A stretch of 64,000 nt of DNA from Adiantum capillus-veneris (lineage: Eukaryota; Streptophyta; Polypodiopsida; Polypodiales; Pteridaceae). Below the pieces are notes generated by a model that was not told where the DNA came from, searched no databases, and saw only the letters and a program-made list of their open reading frames with translations. A program made the translations under genes and the position numbers. Below are positions 52,690 to 63,620 of this stretch, piece by piece (the stretch's first letter is position 1; every line of letters begins with the position of its first letter). The stretch spans positions 119,283,018-119,347,017 of the forward strand of contig CM043958.1 in NCBI GenBank assembly GCA_014529385.2. Reading direction: 5' to 3'.

Positions 52690-54000
52690 CGACCTTGAAC
52701 TCAAACTCGACTTCCTGCAGCTCTATCACCCATTTCACGATCCGCTTCCCCGGCTTCAAGTGCAACACTACTTTAGGCTACAAATTGTTAGGTGTCAACA
52801 GATAAAACTTTCACACAATGAGATACACTTTGAACTTCCTGCAGGAAAAAACTAAGGCCATGACCCACTGCTCCACTTCGGTGTAGGTCGCCTCTCCGGG
52901 ACTTATTACCCTGCTTTCAAAATAGATAGGCTTGTAGCTTCTTCCCACCTTTTGCAGCAATACTATCCCAATAGCCACCATACCTACCATCATGGAAACA
53001 TAAAAAATCATCTTCTCAATTGGGTGGACACATTGTTGATAGCTGGCACAAGATTTCCTTCACCCAGTCAAAAGCTTCATGGGCTTCTTCGTCCCATTCA
53101 AACCCATGAAGCTACTGCGCCCTCTTTTGAAGGGGGTATACATATTGTGATAACATCCAAAAAAACCTTGACAAATACTTCAATTTATGCACGAACGATG
53201 CCAAACCCTGAGCACTGGAAGGAGACTCCATCAAGACTAGGGTCTTAACCTTTCCAGGTCCGCTTCAATTACATTCTATGATAGCACATGGCCTAGCAAT
53301 GATACTCGAGGCGGTGCTAGCTTGCACTTCTTGGGGTTCAATTGTCCTCCTTCTTCATCAAGCCTTTGAAAATATAGTCATAGCTTTGACTAGTGATCCT
53401 CCCTTGAGCTATAGCAACCTATGTTGTCCATGAAAACCCTAGTAAACCTGTCCAAGTAGGGACCAAATACCCTATTCATCCAATCTTGAAAGGTAGCATA
53501 AGCATTCAACAACCCAAATGGCATCCTACAATAGGCAAAACATCCCCATGGAGAGATAAATTTTGTCTTCATCTGGTCTTCAAATGCAATCCCTATCTTA
53601 AGTACCCTAAAAACCTATCCATGATGGAACATCTCTCGTGACCAGCTATTTGATTCAAGATCTCATCCAAAAACAGCAAACAACGGGTAGTGGTTCCTTT
53701 TGGTCGTCGCATTCAAAGGCTTGTAATCACACACACCTGCCAGTTCCCATTCTTCGTAGGAGTGATAACCACCAAGGAAACCCACTCATGCTCTTTCATA
53801 GGGTATATAATACTTGCATCTAGCAGTTAGTTGATTTCCTACCAAAGGGCTTCCTTTTAAATTTCTCCCAACCTTCTTAACCTTGGCTCCTCGCAGATCC
53901 TTGTACTCCATTGCAAATAGATTCAAAAAGGAGGCACACAATTGGACATAACCTTCTTTTTCTTGCTTGGTCGGATCTTTGCTCAACATATTGGTCACTT
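52690..54000 (-). pseudogene. G3 reverse transcriptase and RNase H
   Basis: The minus strand has FAMEYKDLRG near 53890-53930 (family F-A-x-x-YKDL-x-G), PLNATTKRNHYPL-like sequence near 53700, KTKFISPWGCFAYCRMPFGL, NAYATFQDWMNRVF, and VFMDNIGCYSS at about 53410-53440. The catalytic second Asp is Asn at 53423-53425. RNase H remnants at 52811-53011 read GIVLLQKVGRSYKPIYFESR, then ATYTEVEQWVMAL, and FKVYLIV; later parts run to 52690. Stops and shifts are frequent. Confidence 0.82.
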
Positions 54001-54244
54001 CTTCTGCACCTATGCTCTAAACCTACGATTGCACCTCCTCTTTTGCATGAGAGTCTTCCATAGTGACCCCAAACCAATCAACATCAATCTTTGACATATC
54101 ATCTTTGCTTTCCTTTTCCTCCATACATGTACAACCTTCATCATCGGTGATCTCAATCTCATACTTATAGCTCGTTGTGTCATTCTCGTCTCTTGCCTCC
54201 ATAGGATGGAAATGGCTCTCTTTGGTCTTCAGGTCTAGCACCAC

Positions 54245-54628
54245 CTATCTTCCTCTCTCTTTATCAAGAAAGGTGAACTCCTTGCTTTCCCAATCTTGTT
54301 TAGCACCTATTTCCAATAGCCATGGCCTACCCAAGATGATAGGGTATGCATTATCACTTGCTTTCATCATGAAAAATTCAATTAGGCACTCAATGCCCAT
54401 CACCTTAACTCTTACATCATGGGCCATGCCCAGACACCTAGCTTTAGTATGATTAGCCATCCTCATGCGCACATTCAACTTGGCCACTGCTTTAACACTT
54501 GTTTCCCTCATTACAATTCCCATCATGATGCAAACTTGTGCTCCACCATCTATGTAGGCATGCACCTGCATCCTCTTTTTGATGACAGCATCCACCAAAG
54601 GAAGAACATCAATTGGGCCACTACCCAC
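54245..54628 (-). pseudogene. G3 aspartic protease
   Basis: A 127-codon frame contains AYIDGGAQVCIM near 54540-54560 (family (L/I)-D-(S/G)-G-A-x-V-x-(I/V)M) and YPIILGRPWLLE near 54310, the two retropepsin signatures. Asp of the active site is present. It would process the polyprotein. Confidence 0.87.
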
Positions 54629-54947
54629 CTTGAGTGCACTGCATGCACATTGCCTTTAGCTTTTGGTAGCCTCTTGCTTACACTTGTAGACCATTGTATC
54701 GTTAGTTTAGGGTTCAAAACCAACAACTAACCAAAATTTATGCTAGCTTTCTGGCTCTGCACATCACTTACCAAATCATACTTGGGGTGCTGCACCCTAG
54801 CTGGAAATTTGCTTGCTTGATTTTGCAATGCCTTCTCTTCTTTCTAGTTTTTGGCTGCTCCCTGCCCTTGCACACCTTCTATTTACCTTTACGGGCTCTA
54901 GTCTCCCACTCAGTTTCTATTTCCCTTTCAACTCTTGTGTAAGATCT
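54629..54947 (-). pseudogene. G3 gag-protease junction remnant
   Basis: The minus strand has open stretches such as SYTRVEREIETEWETRARKG at 54890-54947, ending at AGATCT where the insertion begins. G3 coding resumes at 57706 on the other side. Confidence 0.6.
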
Positions 54948-55587
54948 CTGACCCCGAGCTAAAGAGCACCCCTGTACTACAAAATAATCATACTGCAAAA
55001 AGTTACTATTTTTGGTAGTTTTTCTAAATCTGTCGGTGCCAAGATGTTTACAATGTTATAGAGCTTTCAAAAATAAATGATAACAATTTTTGTGAAAATT
55101 TTACTAAAATAGTAAGTTTTTGGTCACTCGACCCGTCTAGTTTTGGCTGGCTCGACAAATTGCACCCGTACCCAGAATTAAAAAAATGCATTTTCGGACA
55201 TCGAGAGCTGCTAAATATGGCAGGTACTTGGGATGATGCACCTTAGTTCCGTCTTAGCACAACAAGTTTCAGAATTAAAATCCAAGCTGTAACGACCGTC
55301 TAAGGTTAAAAATAAATTTTTTTCTAAGGCTAGCGGGGGCACTGGCACTCGGGGGCTGGTGTGTGCACAGGCTCTAGGCCATTGGAGGCTTGCTTTAGCA
55401 GCTAGAGGGCGCCCCCACTCATCTAGGAGCTGGTGGGAGACTTACCAAGCATGAGAGAGAGTGTGAGAGGCAGTTGGAAAAGCTAATTGGACACTTTGCA
55501 AGCCATGCACCCAAGCTACCTATGCAAGACCAAGTGCTCACTCAGATGCATTTAGCAACAGATTTTGATTTGCATGAGACTAAGCAC

Positions 55588-55594
55588 TATATAA
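55588..55594 (+). promoter_or_regulatory. TATA box in the G3 insertion
   Basis: CACTATATAAGG precedes a CA repeat and a pyrimidine-rich leader, consistent with a retroelement promoter. Confidence 0.5.
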
Positions 55595-55602
55595 GGACTT
55601 GG

Positions 55603-55603
<1 letters not shown>

Positions 55604-55650
<47 letters not shown>
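55604..55650. repeat. (CA)n microsatellite
   Basis: Forty-seven bp of CA, 10 bp downstream of the TATA box. Confidence 0.95.
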
Positions 55651-55652
<2 letters not shown>

Positions 55653-56565
55653 CCTCACACACACCTTGAGCGAGGTGCTGCCGACATACACAAGTTCTAG
55701 AAGCGGATTAAGAGGCGGAGGTGTTGCCAATCTCTCATCAATTAGGCTTCAGCGGATCAGCATTTCTGGCCTAATTAGCTCGATTTACAGTAATCCAAAG
55801 TCAATTTTATGTTTTCGTCTTGATTTGTCTATGAATTCCTTATCTCTCGCTAATTCTATGCAAAATCTAACTACTCTATCTAGTAGTAAACTCTCTAAAT
55901 CAATGTGATTAATCTATTTCACTATCTTAATCCAATTAGTTAATTATGCATCAAATCAACTTCCTTAATCATCAATTAATCCATGATTAATAATAGTGAA
56001 TTGCCAGCTAATTAGATCAATGCATGAATGATGGAAATAAGTTAATCTCTAGCAAAGTAGCAATTTGAACGATTTCAATCGGTCATTGCATTAGGAATGA
56101 ATTTAATTAACAAGGATTAAACTCTAATTACAAGAGATTAATGTGTAAATCAGAGAAATTAATCACCCTCTTAAATTATTGTCATTATAGAAAAGGAAAT
56201 TCTTCCACATGCGCACAAGATAATTCTGTACTTTTTTGTTCAATTAAGCAAGTAATCACAGGAAACTGAATCTTCCAATTGCCGATCTAAACATCTAATT
56301 TTAAGGCCAATTCTCATAAGATCATGTGAAGATGCTGTCAATGCAATAAAAAAACTTAGATCAACTAGTGTTAATCTAAATTTTCCCAAGATAGGTTATG
56401 ATAGAGGAGTAATTATCATACCCATGAAATTGATTCTGTTTCTTCCGTATAAGAAGAAATGCTTGTTAAAGTTAATCATGTTGTTATTTGACCAACTGCG
56501 GATTGTCATGGTATACCGTACTCTAGTCTCTTTTCCGAAATCATCTTCTTAAGTAGTGAGTAAAA

Positions 56566-56736
56566 ATGGCCCCAAAGAGGACCCATTTTGGTGGATCTCA
56601 CAACCATGAGGCCGGGACGAGCAACACCAAGGGAAAGGGGAAGGCTCCCATGGTCGAGCAAGTACCGGTCATCTCACGAAGCAATGAGGAGGAAATTATC
56701 GAGGTAGACCTAAATTTTAATTCAAGTACAATTTAA
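56566..56736 (+). CDS. Small ORF at the start of a probable retroelement gag
   Basis: The frame starts MAPKRTHFGGSHNHEAGTSN, continues TKGKGKAPMVEQ, and ends after EEEIIEVDLNFNSSTI at a stop. The basic Ser/Gly-rich start resembles the first residues of plant gypsy gag proteins. An ATCGAG-GTAGAC sequence near 56697 could be a splice donor. Not enough sequence for a family. Confidence 0.35.
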   Translation: MAPKRTHFGGSHNHEAGTSNTKGKGKAPMVEQVPVISRSNEEEIIEVDLNFNSSTI

Positions 56737-57010
56737 TAACATTGCATTTCGGTAAGATAGAAAAATATCATTACCCCAAACATGTTGGTAATCCAACGGA
56801 GACCATGGAATTTTAATTAGTGTATTTAAATTCAAGTAGAAAAGAATTTTTTTGGAATAAACTGTCTAAAGTAGGAAAGACTGTTTGCTAGGGAAAATTA
56901 GCTCGGCCAGTTCATTACTAATTCCAATGTTGATTTAGTCTCAATCCCCCTCTTGGGGGAAGCTCGCGAGGTTCTTGCAGTAGCTAGGATTACCTAGCTT
57001 AGGGCTTTGA

Positions 57011-57095
57011 TCCACGTCTTGCATTCTTTGCGGTGGATACCCACGACTTGCGTTCTTTGCGGTGGGATGTCCATGTCGTGCTTTTTATGCGGTGG
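57011..57095. repeat. Minisatellite, about 30-bp unit, three copies
   Basis: CCACG(T/A)CTTGC(A/G)TTCTTTGCGGTGG recurs three times with decay in the third. Confidence 0.75.
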
Positions 57096-57705
57096 ACAAA
57101 TCTAGTTGTATGGGCAAGGTGACAACGGGTGGAGTTAACACTCGCTGGGGGATTTCGTGCCTCCAGGACATTGGAAGTTTAAATGAAATGAGTTATTGAG
57201 TGAATTTTTACTAGAAAGATTGTTTTAGTGCCGCTTTGAAAAAACTCTTTGAAGGGTTGTCTTAACACAACCTGTGAATCGGAATTAATCAATGAATATA
57301 TATGTTGAACAACAAATGTGTTAGTAATTAGGACACACAAGACAAAGTGTGAGTATGGGGGTGGAAAGTGGGGGCTTGGCTCGGGTTGCCAATTCTATGA
57401 GAAGGGTGGTCCAGATTGGTCGGGAACTCTCTGTCCCCATAGTACGGTAAATGACGTTAGAATTGCTCATTGCACCAAAAACAGTGAAGTCCCAAGTGTA
57501 CGTGCCTCTGAAAGCAATGGGGAAAAAGGCACTCGAGACTTCTCTCCTTTTGGAAGGTGAGTCTTAGGACCGATAATTGGTTAGACACGCTTTTCCCTCC
57601 GGGGTGGAACTAGATCTCATTGGTAGTAGGCTAGACTTAATTCACTTGGTGATGAGAGCTCGTCCGCTAGTTGATCCCTTAAACCACTTTGTTTGCTTCC
57701 GCTAT

Positions 57706-58740
57706 AGATCTAGTGGCCACCAGCTTTACCATCAGAACCGTCATTTGAGATGACGGGGGTGGGGACCTCACATCTTGCCCTTTTGTTGGACAAAACTTTG
57801 ACATCCTGCTTATCCACACTAATAATGTTCACCCTAGGGACTTCACTGCCGTTTGGAGGAGTTGGTTTCACTGAATTCTCGACCACCTGCTCTCTTGGGC
57901 CATTAAACTGTGCTTGCCCTCTTCCTCTACCAAACATCAAGTAAATACCACCTTTTTCTCTCGACAGATGAGGATAGTCTGACACATAATGTCCTTCTTC
58001 ACCGCAATTATAGCACCTACCAGGCAATGGCCTAGCCTTGCCCCTCGCTTCTCTTAGTTTTTCTCTATCCATCACACAAAATTGTAGTTCATGCATTTGC
58101 TTAGACAAATCTTGCACCCAATTTTGCGGCACAACCGCTACACCTTGGTTCCCATGGTTCTCCTGATGAGCAGCGTCCCTAGGACCCGATGGTTGAGTAG
58201 GAACAACCGCTTCATAGCCTGACACTCCCCGCTCAATTTTCTTTTTGATTTTTTTGCTCTTTGACTTTGCAATTTCCACTTCACCATTATAGTTCTTCTA
58301 GCTTTCAAAATCTACCTTTTTCCTCACTCTAGGACAAAGGCATGTCATGAATTTGTTCAGCTTAAAGTAGTCACCATTAGCCAAGTGCATGGTTGCCACT
58401 AACTCTACCCAACAAGCTTCAAAAGATCTAAAAACAAACCAAATTCCTTACCTACATCTTGCTTGAGTGCCTTCAATTTAGCATCCATTTTGACTGGGGA
58501 CAAAAGTCATGTAGGAAACGTGCCTGTGTAGAGTCAGCCAAGCAAGCCTTGGCTCGGGCTTCCAATGCTTCGTACCACACTTTTGCTTTGCCGCACATCA
58601 CCAACAAAAGATTTTGCATCTTGTTGTCCTCGTTTGGCAGCCGTAGTGAGTATATATAGCTTAAAATCTGCAATCCGTTCGTCTCAACTCTCTTCACCTA
58701 TGAAAATCAAACCATAGCTCCGAGACGCCATCTTTATTAA
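57706..58740 (-). pseudogene. G3 gag with zinc knuckle
   Basis: Minus-strand frames at 58473-58697 (LRLPNEDNKMQNLLLVMCG, then KAKVWYEAL) carry the gypsy capsid pattern. The frame at 57710-58279 carries the zinc knuckle CYNCGEEGHYVSDY, in which the fourth ligand Cys is Tyr, so zinc binding is lost. ATGGCGTCTCGGAGC near 58730 is a possible start. It is followed on the left by the interrupted protease. Confidence 0.78.
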
Positions 58741-58885
58741 TACAAAAACCTATTTTTATTCACCAAATCAAGAGAAATCAGCATCCTCCTCTATGGGAGC
58801 ACCAAAAGATGGAAAGGGAGAAGGGGGTACACACCCCAAACACACAATGTGCGTCTCTCTATAGCCCAGGGTAAACATAACACCC

Positions 58886-58949
58886 AATCCATTGGGATTC
58901 ACCTTCAAAATTCACACAATCCATTGGGATTCACCTTCAAAATTCACAC
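58886..58949. repeat. 32-bp tandem duplication
   Basis: AATCCATTGGGATTCACCTT plus 12 more bases occurs twice in direct contact without change. Confidence 0.93.
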
Positions 58950-59066
58950 AATCTTACCTGCACACACTCTTTTTGTTACAACGACATGCACATACATGCT
59001 TTACAAGAAGCTCCAACACCTATCACACACCCAATGCCTCTATTCCACATTGCAAATTACCACAAA

Positions 59067-59068
<2 letters not shown>

Positions 59069-59123
<55 letters not shown>
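59069..59123. repeat. (CT)n microsatellite
   Basis: About 55 bp of CT in the G3 LTR/leader region. Confidence 0.95.
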
Positions 59124-59128
<5 letters not shown>

Positions 59129-60134
59129 GCATACACAGACTTTGGTTTGCACTCAACCGCACCGCAACCAGCAAGACAAGCAAAGAACATGAGTAGAAGA
59201 AGTGAGGGGGAGCGGGGAATCAACACCAAGAAGTGAGAAAAGGGTGAGCTTCTTCTTGCACAAGCTTACAAAAGTTCCATGGCTTACACAGAGGAAAGAT
59301 TCTCTCAATTGATCTCAAACTATTTGCCTAAAAAAGCCCCTTCCAATGCTTTAAAAACCCTCTTATAGGGAGGTTACATTTTCAAAAAAGCCAAAAAAGT
59401 GGGTTCTTCTTGCCCGTTCAACACAAGGGTTTCTATTTTTAAAAGGGGTTGATTTTTTATCCACTTGGGGGTACCATTTTAGCACCTTTGGTAAGCTGCC
59501 AACACCTCAAAATTCCACTCTCTCACACACTTTGAAAGTTCTCCATATGAGTCCATTTTGGTTGTCACGGCGCCGTGGCAACCCATTTAGTGCACACACT
59601 CCTCAAATTGGTGCCCCTTGAGGCCTGCAAGAACCCCGCCATGCTAAACTACCATGTCATCACCCACTTCATGTGAGCTGCACCACCCAGAGGGCTGCCA
59701 ACACCGCCACGGATTGCCACCATCATCGGCTCATGCCGCACCAGCACCCGTACAAGGCTAGGCCACCGATGCCATGTCTAGGAGCTCGGGAGCTCCCCTC
59801 TCTCTGCACTTTGTTGCTTATGTGTGTGTGTGTGTGGGGGGGCGGGGGGCGAGGGGCACCCTTGTATCCTATATACCTTGAGAACCTAAAGCCATTGTGT
59901 GCATATGGGTTATACACCATGCCAAATGGCAGCATATGGCACCTTCTCTCTTGGGGGCCTTTAACCTTCACAAAAGCAACCTCCGTTTTTTGAAAAAAAT
60001 CCTCTTTTGTCCCCAACTTCATACCACTGCCACTCGATGCTCAATCTGATGCCCAAGCAATGAACTACCACCAGAAGCCAAAAACCTCAACTTTAAGTCG
60101 TCAATCCTTGCTGCATTTTGGTTTTTCCTGCCCA

Positions 60135-60794
60135 CAAATCAAGTTGCCCAAAAGACAAAAAAATCATCTAGCACTACCCTACAGTCAACTAATATAAACT
60201 TCCATCTGCAATATCTTGGCCCTCTGTACTCCATTTGACGAGCCGTCAATTTTGGCTAACCCCATACAATGCATGTGACATTCTAGAACTCGGTCAAGGC
60301 CCAAAAATTCCCGATAGTCACAATCTCCGATGCAAATAAGCTGGCCCTCGACAAACATTCGACTAGCCATAACTTTTCCTTTGGAGCTTTGATTGACAAT
60401 TTGAGAAGATCAACATGCTCCACAATTTGAGCTCTTCAATCTTATATGTTGACATTAGCTCCAGCCATTTATCCCATCTGCATTGCCCATCGAGGATATG
60501 CAAAGCTTTCTAACTTTCAATTTCAATATCTTTCACACCACGGCTCCGTTCTAGGGGCTGTATGGACGGGCTTCTAAATCACTTTGAATACTACACCTAC
60601 GGGCATTAGAATCACACTTCAGACACTTGGAATTTCCTCTCAAATTGGACTTTCTTGTAGTATTTTTGGCCCATAAAACTAGCCCTTGCCTGCCTAGGCC
60701 TTACATATCAGCTTTAACCCTTTACCTAGGACCTGTGTGCACCCTTAGCACTACTTGGCACCGCTTCTAGCTCCAACCAATTTGGCTTACACCA
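60135..60794 (-). repeat. G3 5' LTR, part homologous to 50091-50776
   Basis: About 660 bp aligns from ACAAATCAAGTTGCCC to GGCTTACACCA. The minus-strand LTR start is TGGTGTAAGCC at 60794. The next base begins Penelope-like RT sequence. Confidence 0.8.
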
Positions 60795-61700
60795 ACGTAT
60801 TCAGTGCCTCCTTCTGTGGTTGATTACTTTTCTTTTTTATAAACTCTACAGAAGAGATATTTAGGTTATCCCTTTTCCAAATAAAATGGAGAACAAAGTC
60901 ACCATTACAGAGATTGTGTAACACAATTGAGAAGTTAAGGAATTGTATAGAGGTGGAAAAGAACCTTGAAGATGTATTAAAATTGTTACCCAAAGTCGTT
61001 TCAATTTTAAGGCAATTTGGATATATTGACATGATTTTGTCAAAAAAGGATTTGTTATTAAGGCTAAGACTGTCATCCATATATCTATAGGCATGATTAA
61101 AAAGGGAGAGTTTGTGGTATAGGTTACACATAAGGAGTGAGCAAGAGAAGCCATTGAAATCCCAAGGCTTTGGTTATAGCAGCTGCCACCAAAATGTACA
61201 TAGCAATTATCAAGAAGCCATGAAATGAAGTCATTTAGCTTATTCTCATCAAAGTGAGCAATATGTGTTAAGTTTGTTTTTTTAGTCCATCTAGGTTTAT
61301 TGGCAAGGGAAATGTGAGATAGACCTCTCAGTTTAGCATTGCTAAATGCAATCTTAGTCATTATTTTCAAAATGTTTTTTAATCCAATATCATCATTGAG
61401 GGGAATATTTTTGTAACATTGAGTAATGTGAACATAAAAAAGATGGAAAATTTGTTTGGGGAGGTTAAGAGTAACTTTGTAAAGTTCTTTACAAGCCAAA
61501 ATGGATTGTAGTGGATTTTTGAGAAAATCTAAACAAAGTTCTTGTTTTCTTGCACAAACTGATTCAAACTCAAGTAATATGAGGTCCATGCATAAAATAA
61601 CGTCGTTAGTAATATTTTTAAAGATTCCATTCGAGGCATCCAAAATCCACCAAAATTTATGTTTGTGATGTTTATAAGTAGGAAACAATACATGTTAAAT
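60795..61700 (-). pseudogene. PLE reverse transcriptase domain
   Basis: In order on the minus strand: KFWWILDASNGIFKNITNDV, YVHITQCYKNIPLNDDIGLK (family D-(I/V)-x-KCYE-x-IP), RWTKKTNL, WLLDNCYVHFGGSCYNQSLG, then GISM. Then, across a 1-bp deletion near 61151, GFSCSLLMCNLYHK in the next frame, and the catalytic RYMDDSLSLNN near 61070-61100, IYPNCLKIETT, and the KRD-type tail. In motif A, H-I-T replaces D-(I/V)-x, so one catalytic Asp may be lost. The YMDD box is intact. It would have copied element RNA at chromosomal 3' ends or nicks. Confidence 0.78.
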
Positions 61701-63608
61701 TGACCGTCTCAACAGAATATTTGAGACTACTACAATGATTTGAAATAATATTAGTGACGTCAATAGGAGATAAGTTAAGTAGTGCAAACTCATCCCCTGT
61801 TAGACGTAAGTGAGAAGCCTTCCATGCAAGGTTTTTACACATAAGAGTAGGGAAATTTCTGGCCTTATCAAGACTGGCAATACACCATTTTTGTTTGAGT
61901 TTTTGGATCTTAAGGCTGAAGTAAGGTGTGATCCAAATGCTTTCAGTAGATAACCAGTTATGTGGTAAAAGAGCCACTTTTTTGAAAAAAACATTGTGTA
62001 ACCAATTTGGTTAAGTCCAGTAGGACTGTTTTCTCTAGTTGGAGAGTGTTGACTAGCTTAGTCAAACAGCTAAGTAAAGCTGAAAGGGCAAGGTAAGGGT
62101 TTTTTGGAAAAAGGGAAATGTGGTTCACACCTTTGGCAATAATCATTTGAGCTTTAGAATAATTAATAATTTTAAGAGCACAAATGCAGATGTGAGTCTT
62201 TACAAGATGCATCATACTTTTCACAAGAACATACGGGAATATCATTGTGGCATAAAAATTCATTGTTGTACATTAGATTCTTATTAGGCTGATGATAATT
62301 TGAACCTATTAAGACATTTTCTAACAGGTTATGATTACCAAAAAATATATCAAAACACTCACAAAAGATAGATTTGGGTGAAAACCACTCAAGGAGTTCA
62401 TTATGGTATAAACAATGTACATATATATGATTTGCCGCCAAAACTTTGCTGGAAATATGCTTCCTCCCACAGGGGCCATAATTTACCTACATAATAAATA
62501 AGTTACATGTCAAGGAGGTGCCGGATTGGAGTGTTTCTTCCTCTATGTCTAGTGAAGCTACAAGACTTTCCTCTATTGAAACTAAAAGAAGCCCCAAGAG
62601 TTAGGAAAGATGTAAAAAATCTATTGGGGGTGGTTAGTGAGTTAGGTCTTTTAAGTGATGGAAAATCCTCATCTTCAATGCAGGGTTTGAGTAATCTAGT
62701 AGAAGTTTTAACACCCTTGTAGTTGGCATAGGTGATGAGATAAGTACCAGGTTTTTCTAATTTGAGTTCTTTAAGAATGTCAAGCATCAAGCCACAAAAA
62801 GTATTGAAATAAATCTGTGCAATCACCAGGGGTTTAGCTTGCCCACCCAGTCAGGAGAAAATAAGGGATCAATGGAAGTCTATAGTTTTTTCCAAAGTAA
62901 GATGTTCCAAATGATTAAGAATGTACCAAATAGAATGGTCAAAAACCACATAATGCTGGAATCACATGAGGCTTTTGGGTCAAAGAATTTGCAAGCACAT
63001 TTTAAGTAAGTTCAAAAGACATTTTAGATAGATTCAATGTAGAAGTCAAGATTGCTCTTGGCAAACTCCATATTTCCTTTCATGCAAATATATAGGCCAG
63101 CATTAGACAAACATTTAGAGTGATCAATAAAATTGAGGTTAAAAGGGGCCTTTATGAGCTCCCCTTTGTCCAAAAATTGTCTGCATTGAAGTACTTTGAG
63201 TTTGCAATCTTCCACTATAGAAGCAGGTAGGTTAGCAAGATATACCCAAGTTTCACTTATGATAGGTGCCAAAAAAGCCTTGTTGGGAAGAATCCATTGT
63301 CGATGGTCAACACCAAAGGACTCAACATCAATTTGTCTAGCTGGTAGAAAAGGGAAGACTTTGGAGATTTTGGGAACCATCTCTAATAGGGTGGAGTCAT
63401 TGAGGGTGCATAAATTATTTTAAAATTCTTTGACAGCTTCTAGAGTAGCATTGTCTCTGCAAAAGAGGCCACCAATTTCTGGGATAATAGGGGTGGTAGA
63501 GGTACTAACAAAAGCGCGATTGAGGGCACATAATTTCTTAAGAAAAATAGCAAGTTCAACACCAAAAGAAGAAAATTGAGCAAGCTCTTGATTGTATTGG
63601 ACCATCAA
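61701..63608 (-). pseudogene. PLE N-terminal region
   Basis: Frames at 61672-61977, 61958-62263 and 62172-62441 join into a region with HNDIPVCSCEKYDASCKDSH (CxC then His), then AKGVNHISLFPKNPY, a pattern seen upstream of the RT in green-lineage PLE proteins. Further frames at 62503-62826, 63024-63380 and 63420-63608 are coding-like but unrecognised. A segment near 62740, PGTYLITYANYKG, is only vaguely like a GIY-YIG endonuclease. A permuted N-terminal GIY-YIG would be expected for the Chlamys clade, but I cannot confirm it. Confidence 0.5.
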
Positions 63609-63620
63609 CCTAAATAGGAA

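Larger units (their letters stand above)
54948..57705 (+). mobile_element. 2.76-kb insertion in G3: LTR-like, flanked by AGATCT
   Basis: AGATCT occurs directly on both sides (54942-54947 and 57706-57711), and G3 gag/protease coding is interrupted between them. The insert starts CTGACCCCGAGC. It has TATATAA (55588-55594) followed by a CA microsatellite, a 56-codon frame beginning MAPKRTHFGGSHNHEAGTSN at 56566, a 30-bp minisatellite at 57011-57095, and ends GTTTGCTTCCGCTATA. Layout suggests an LTR or LTR plus leader of a large gypsy element. The ends are not canonical TG...CA, so the class is uncertain. Confidence 0.6.
58741..60134 (-). other. G3 leader or LTR interior (boundary unresolved)
   Basis: No coding motif. 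It contains a 32-bp tandem duplication at 58886-58949, a TATAAGAGG promoter-like box (minus) near 59365, and CT/GT microsatellites. No primer-binding site could be found, so the inner LTR end is not fixed. The left LTR lacks homology to this part. Confidence 0.4.
50777..60794 (-). mobile_element. Ty3/gypsy element G3 with archaeal-type RNase H
   Basis: On the minus strand, right to left: LTR (to 60794), gag with zinc knuckle, [insertion 54948-57705], protease, RT, RNase H, an additional archaeal-type RNase H, integrase, and the LTR at 49948-50776. An extra RNase H between pol RNase H and integrase is characteristic of the plant Tat/Ogre lineage. Every gene has frameshifts or stops. The right outer edge meets a Penelope-like RT remnant at 60795. 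Confidence 0.82.
60795..63620 (-). mobile_element. Penelope-like retroelement (PLE) remnant
   Basis: Minus-strand frames contain the RT of a Penelope-like element, the retroelement class related to telomerase RT. The motif style is that of green-algal and protist PLEs. Upstream (62100-63608) is a long N-terminal region with a CxC-(x)n-H motif. At least five frameshifts or stops break it. The right limit is undefined. The left end is cut by the G3 LTR at 60794, so G3 probably inserted into it. Confidence 0.72.
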
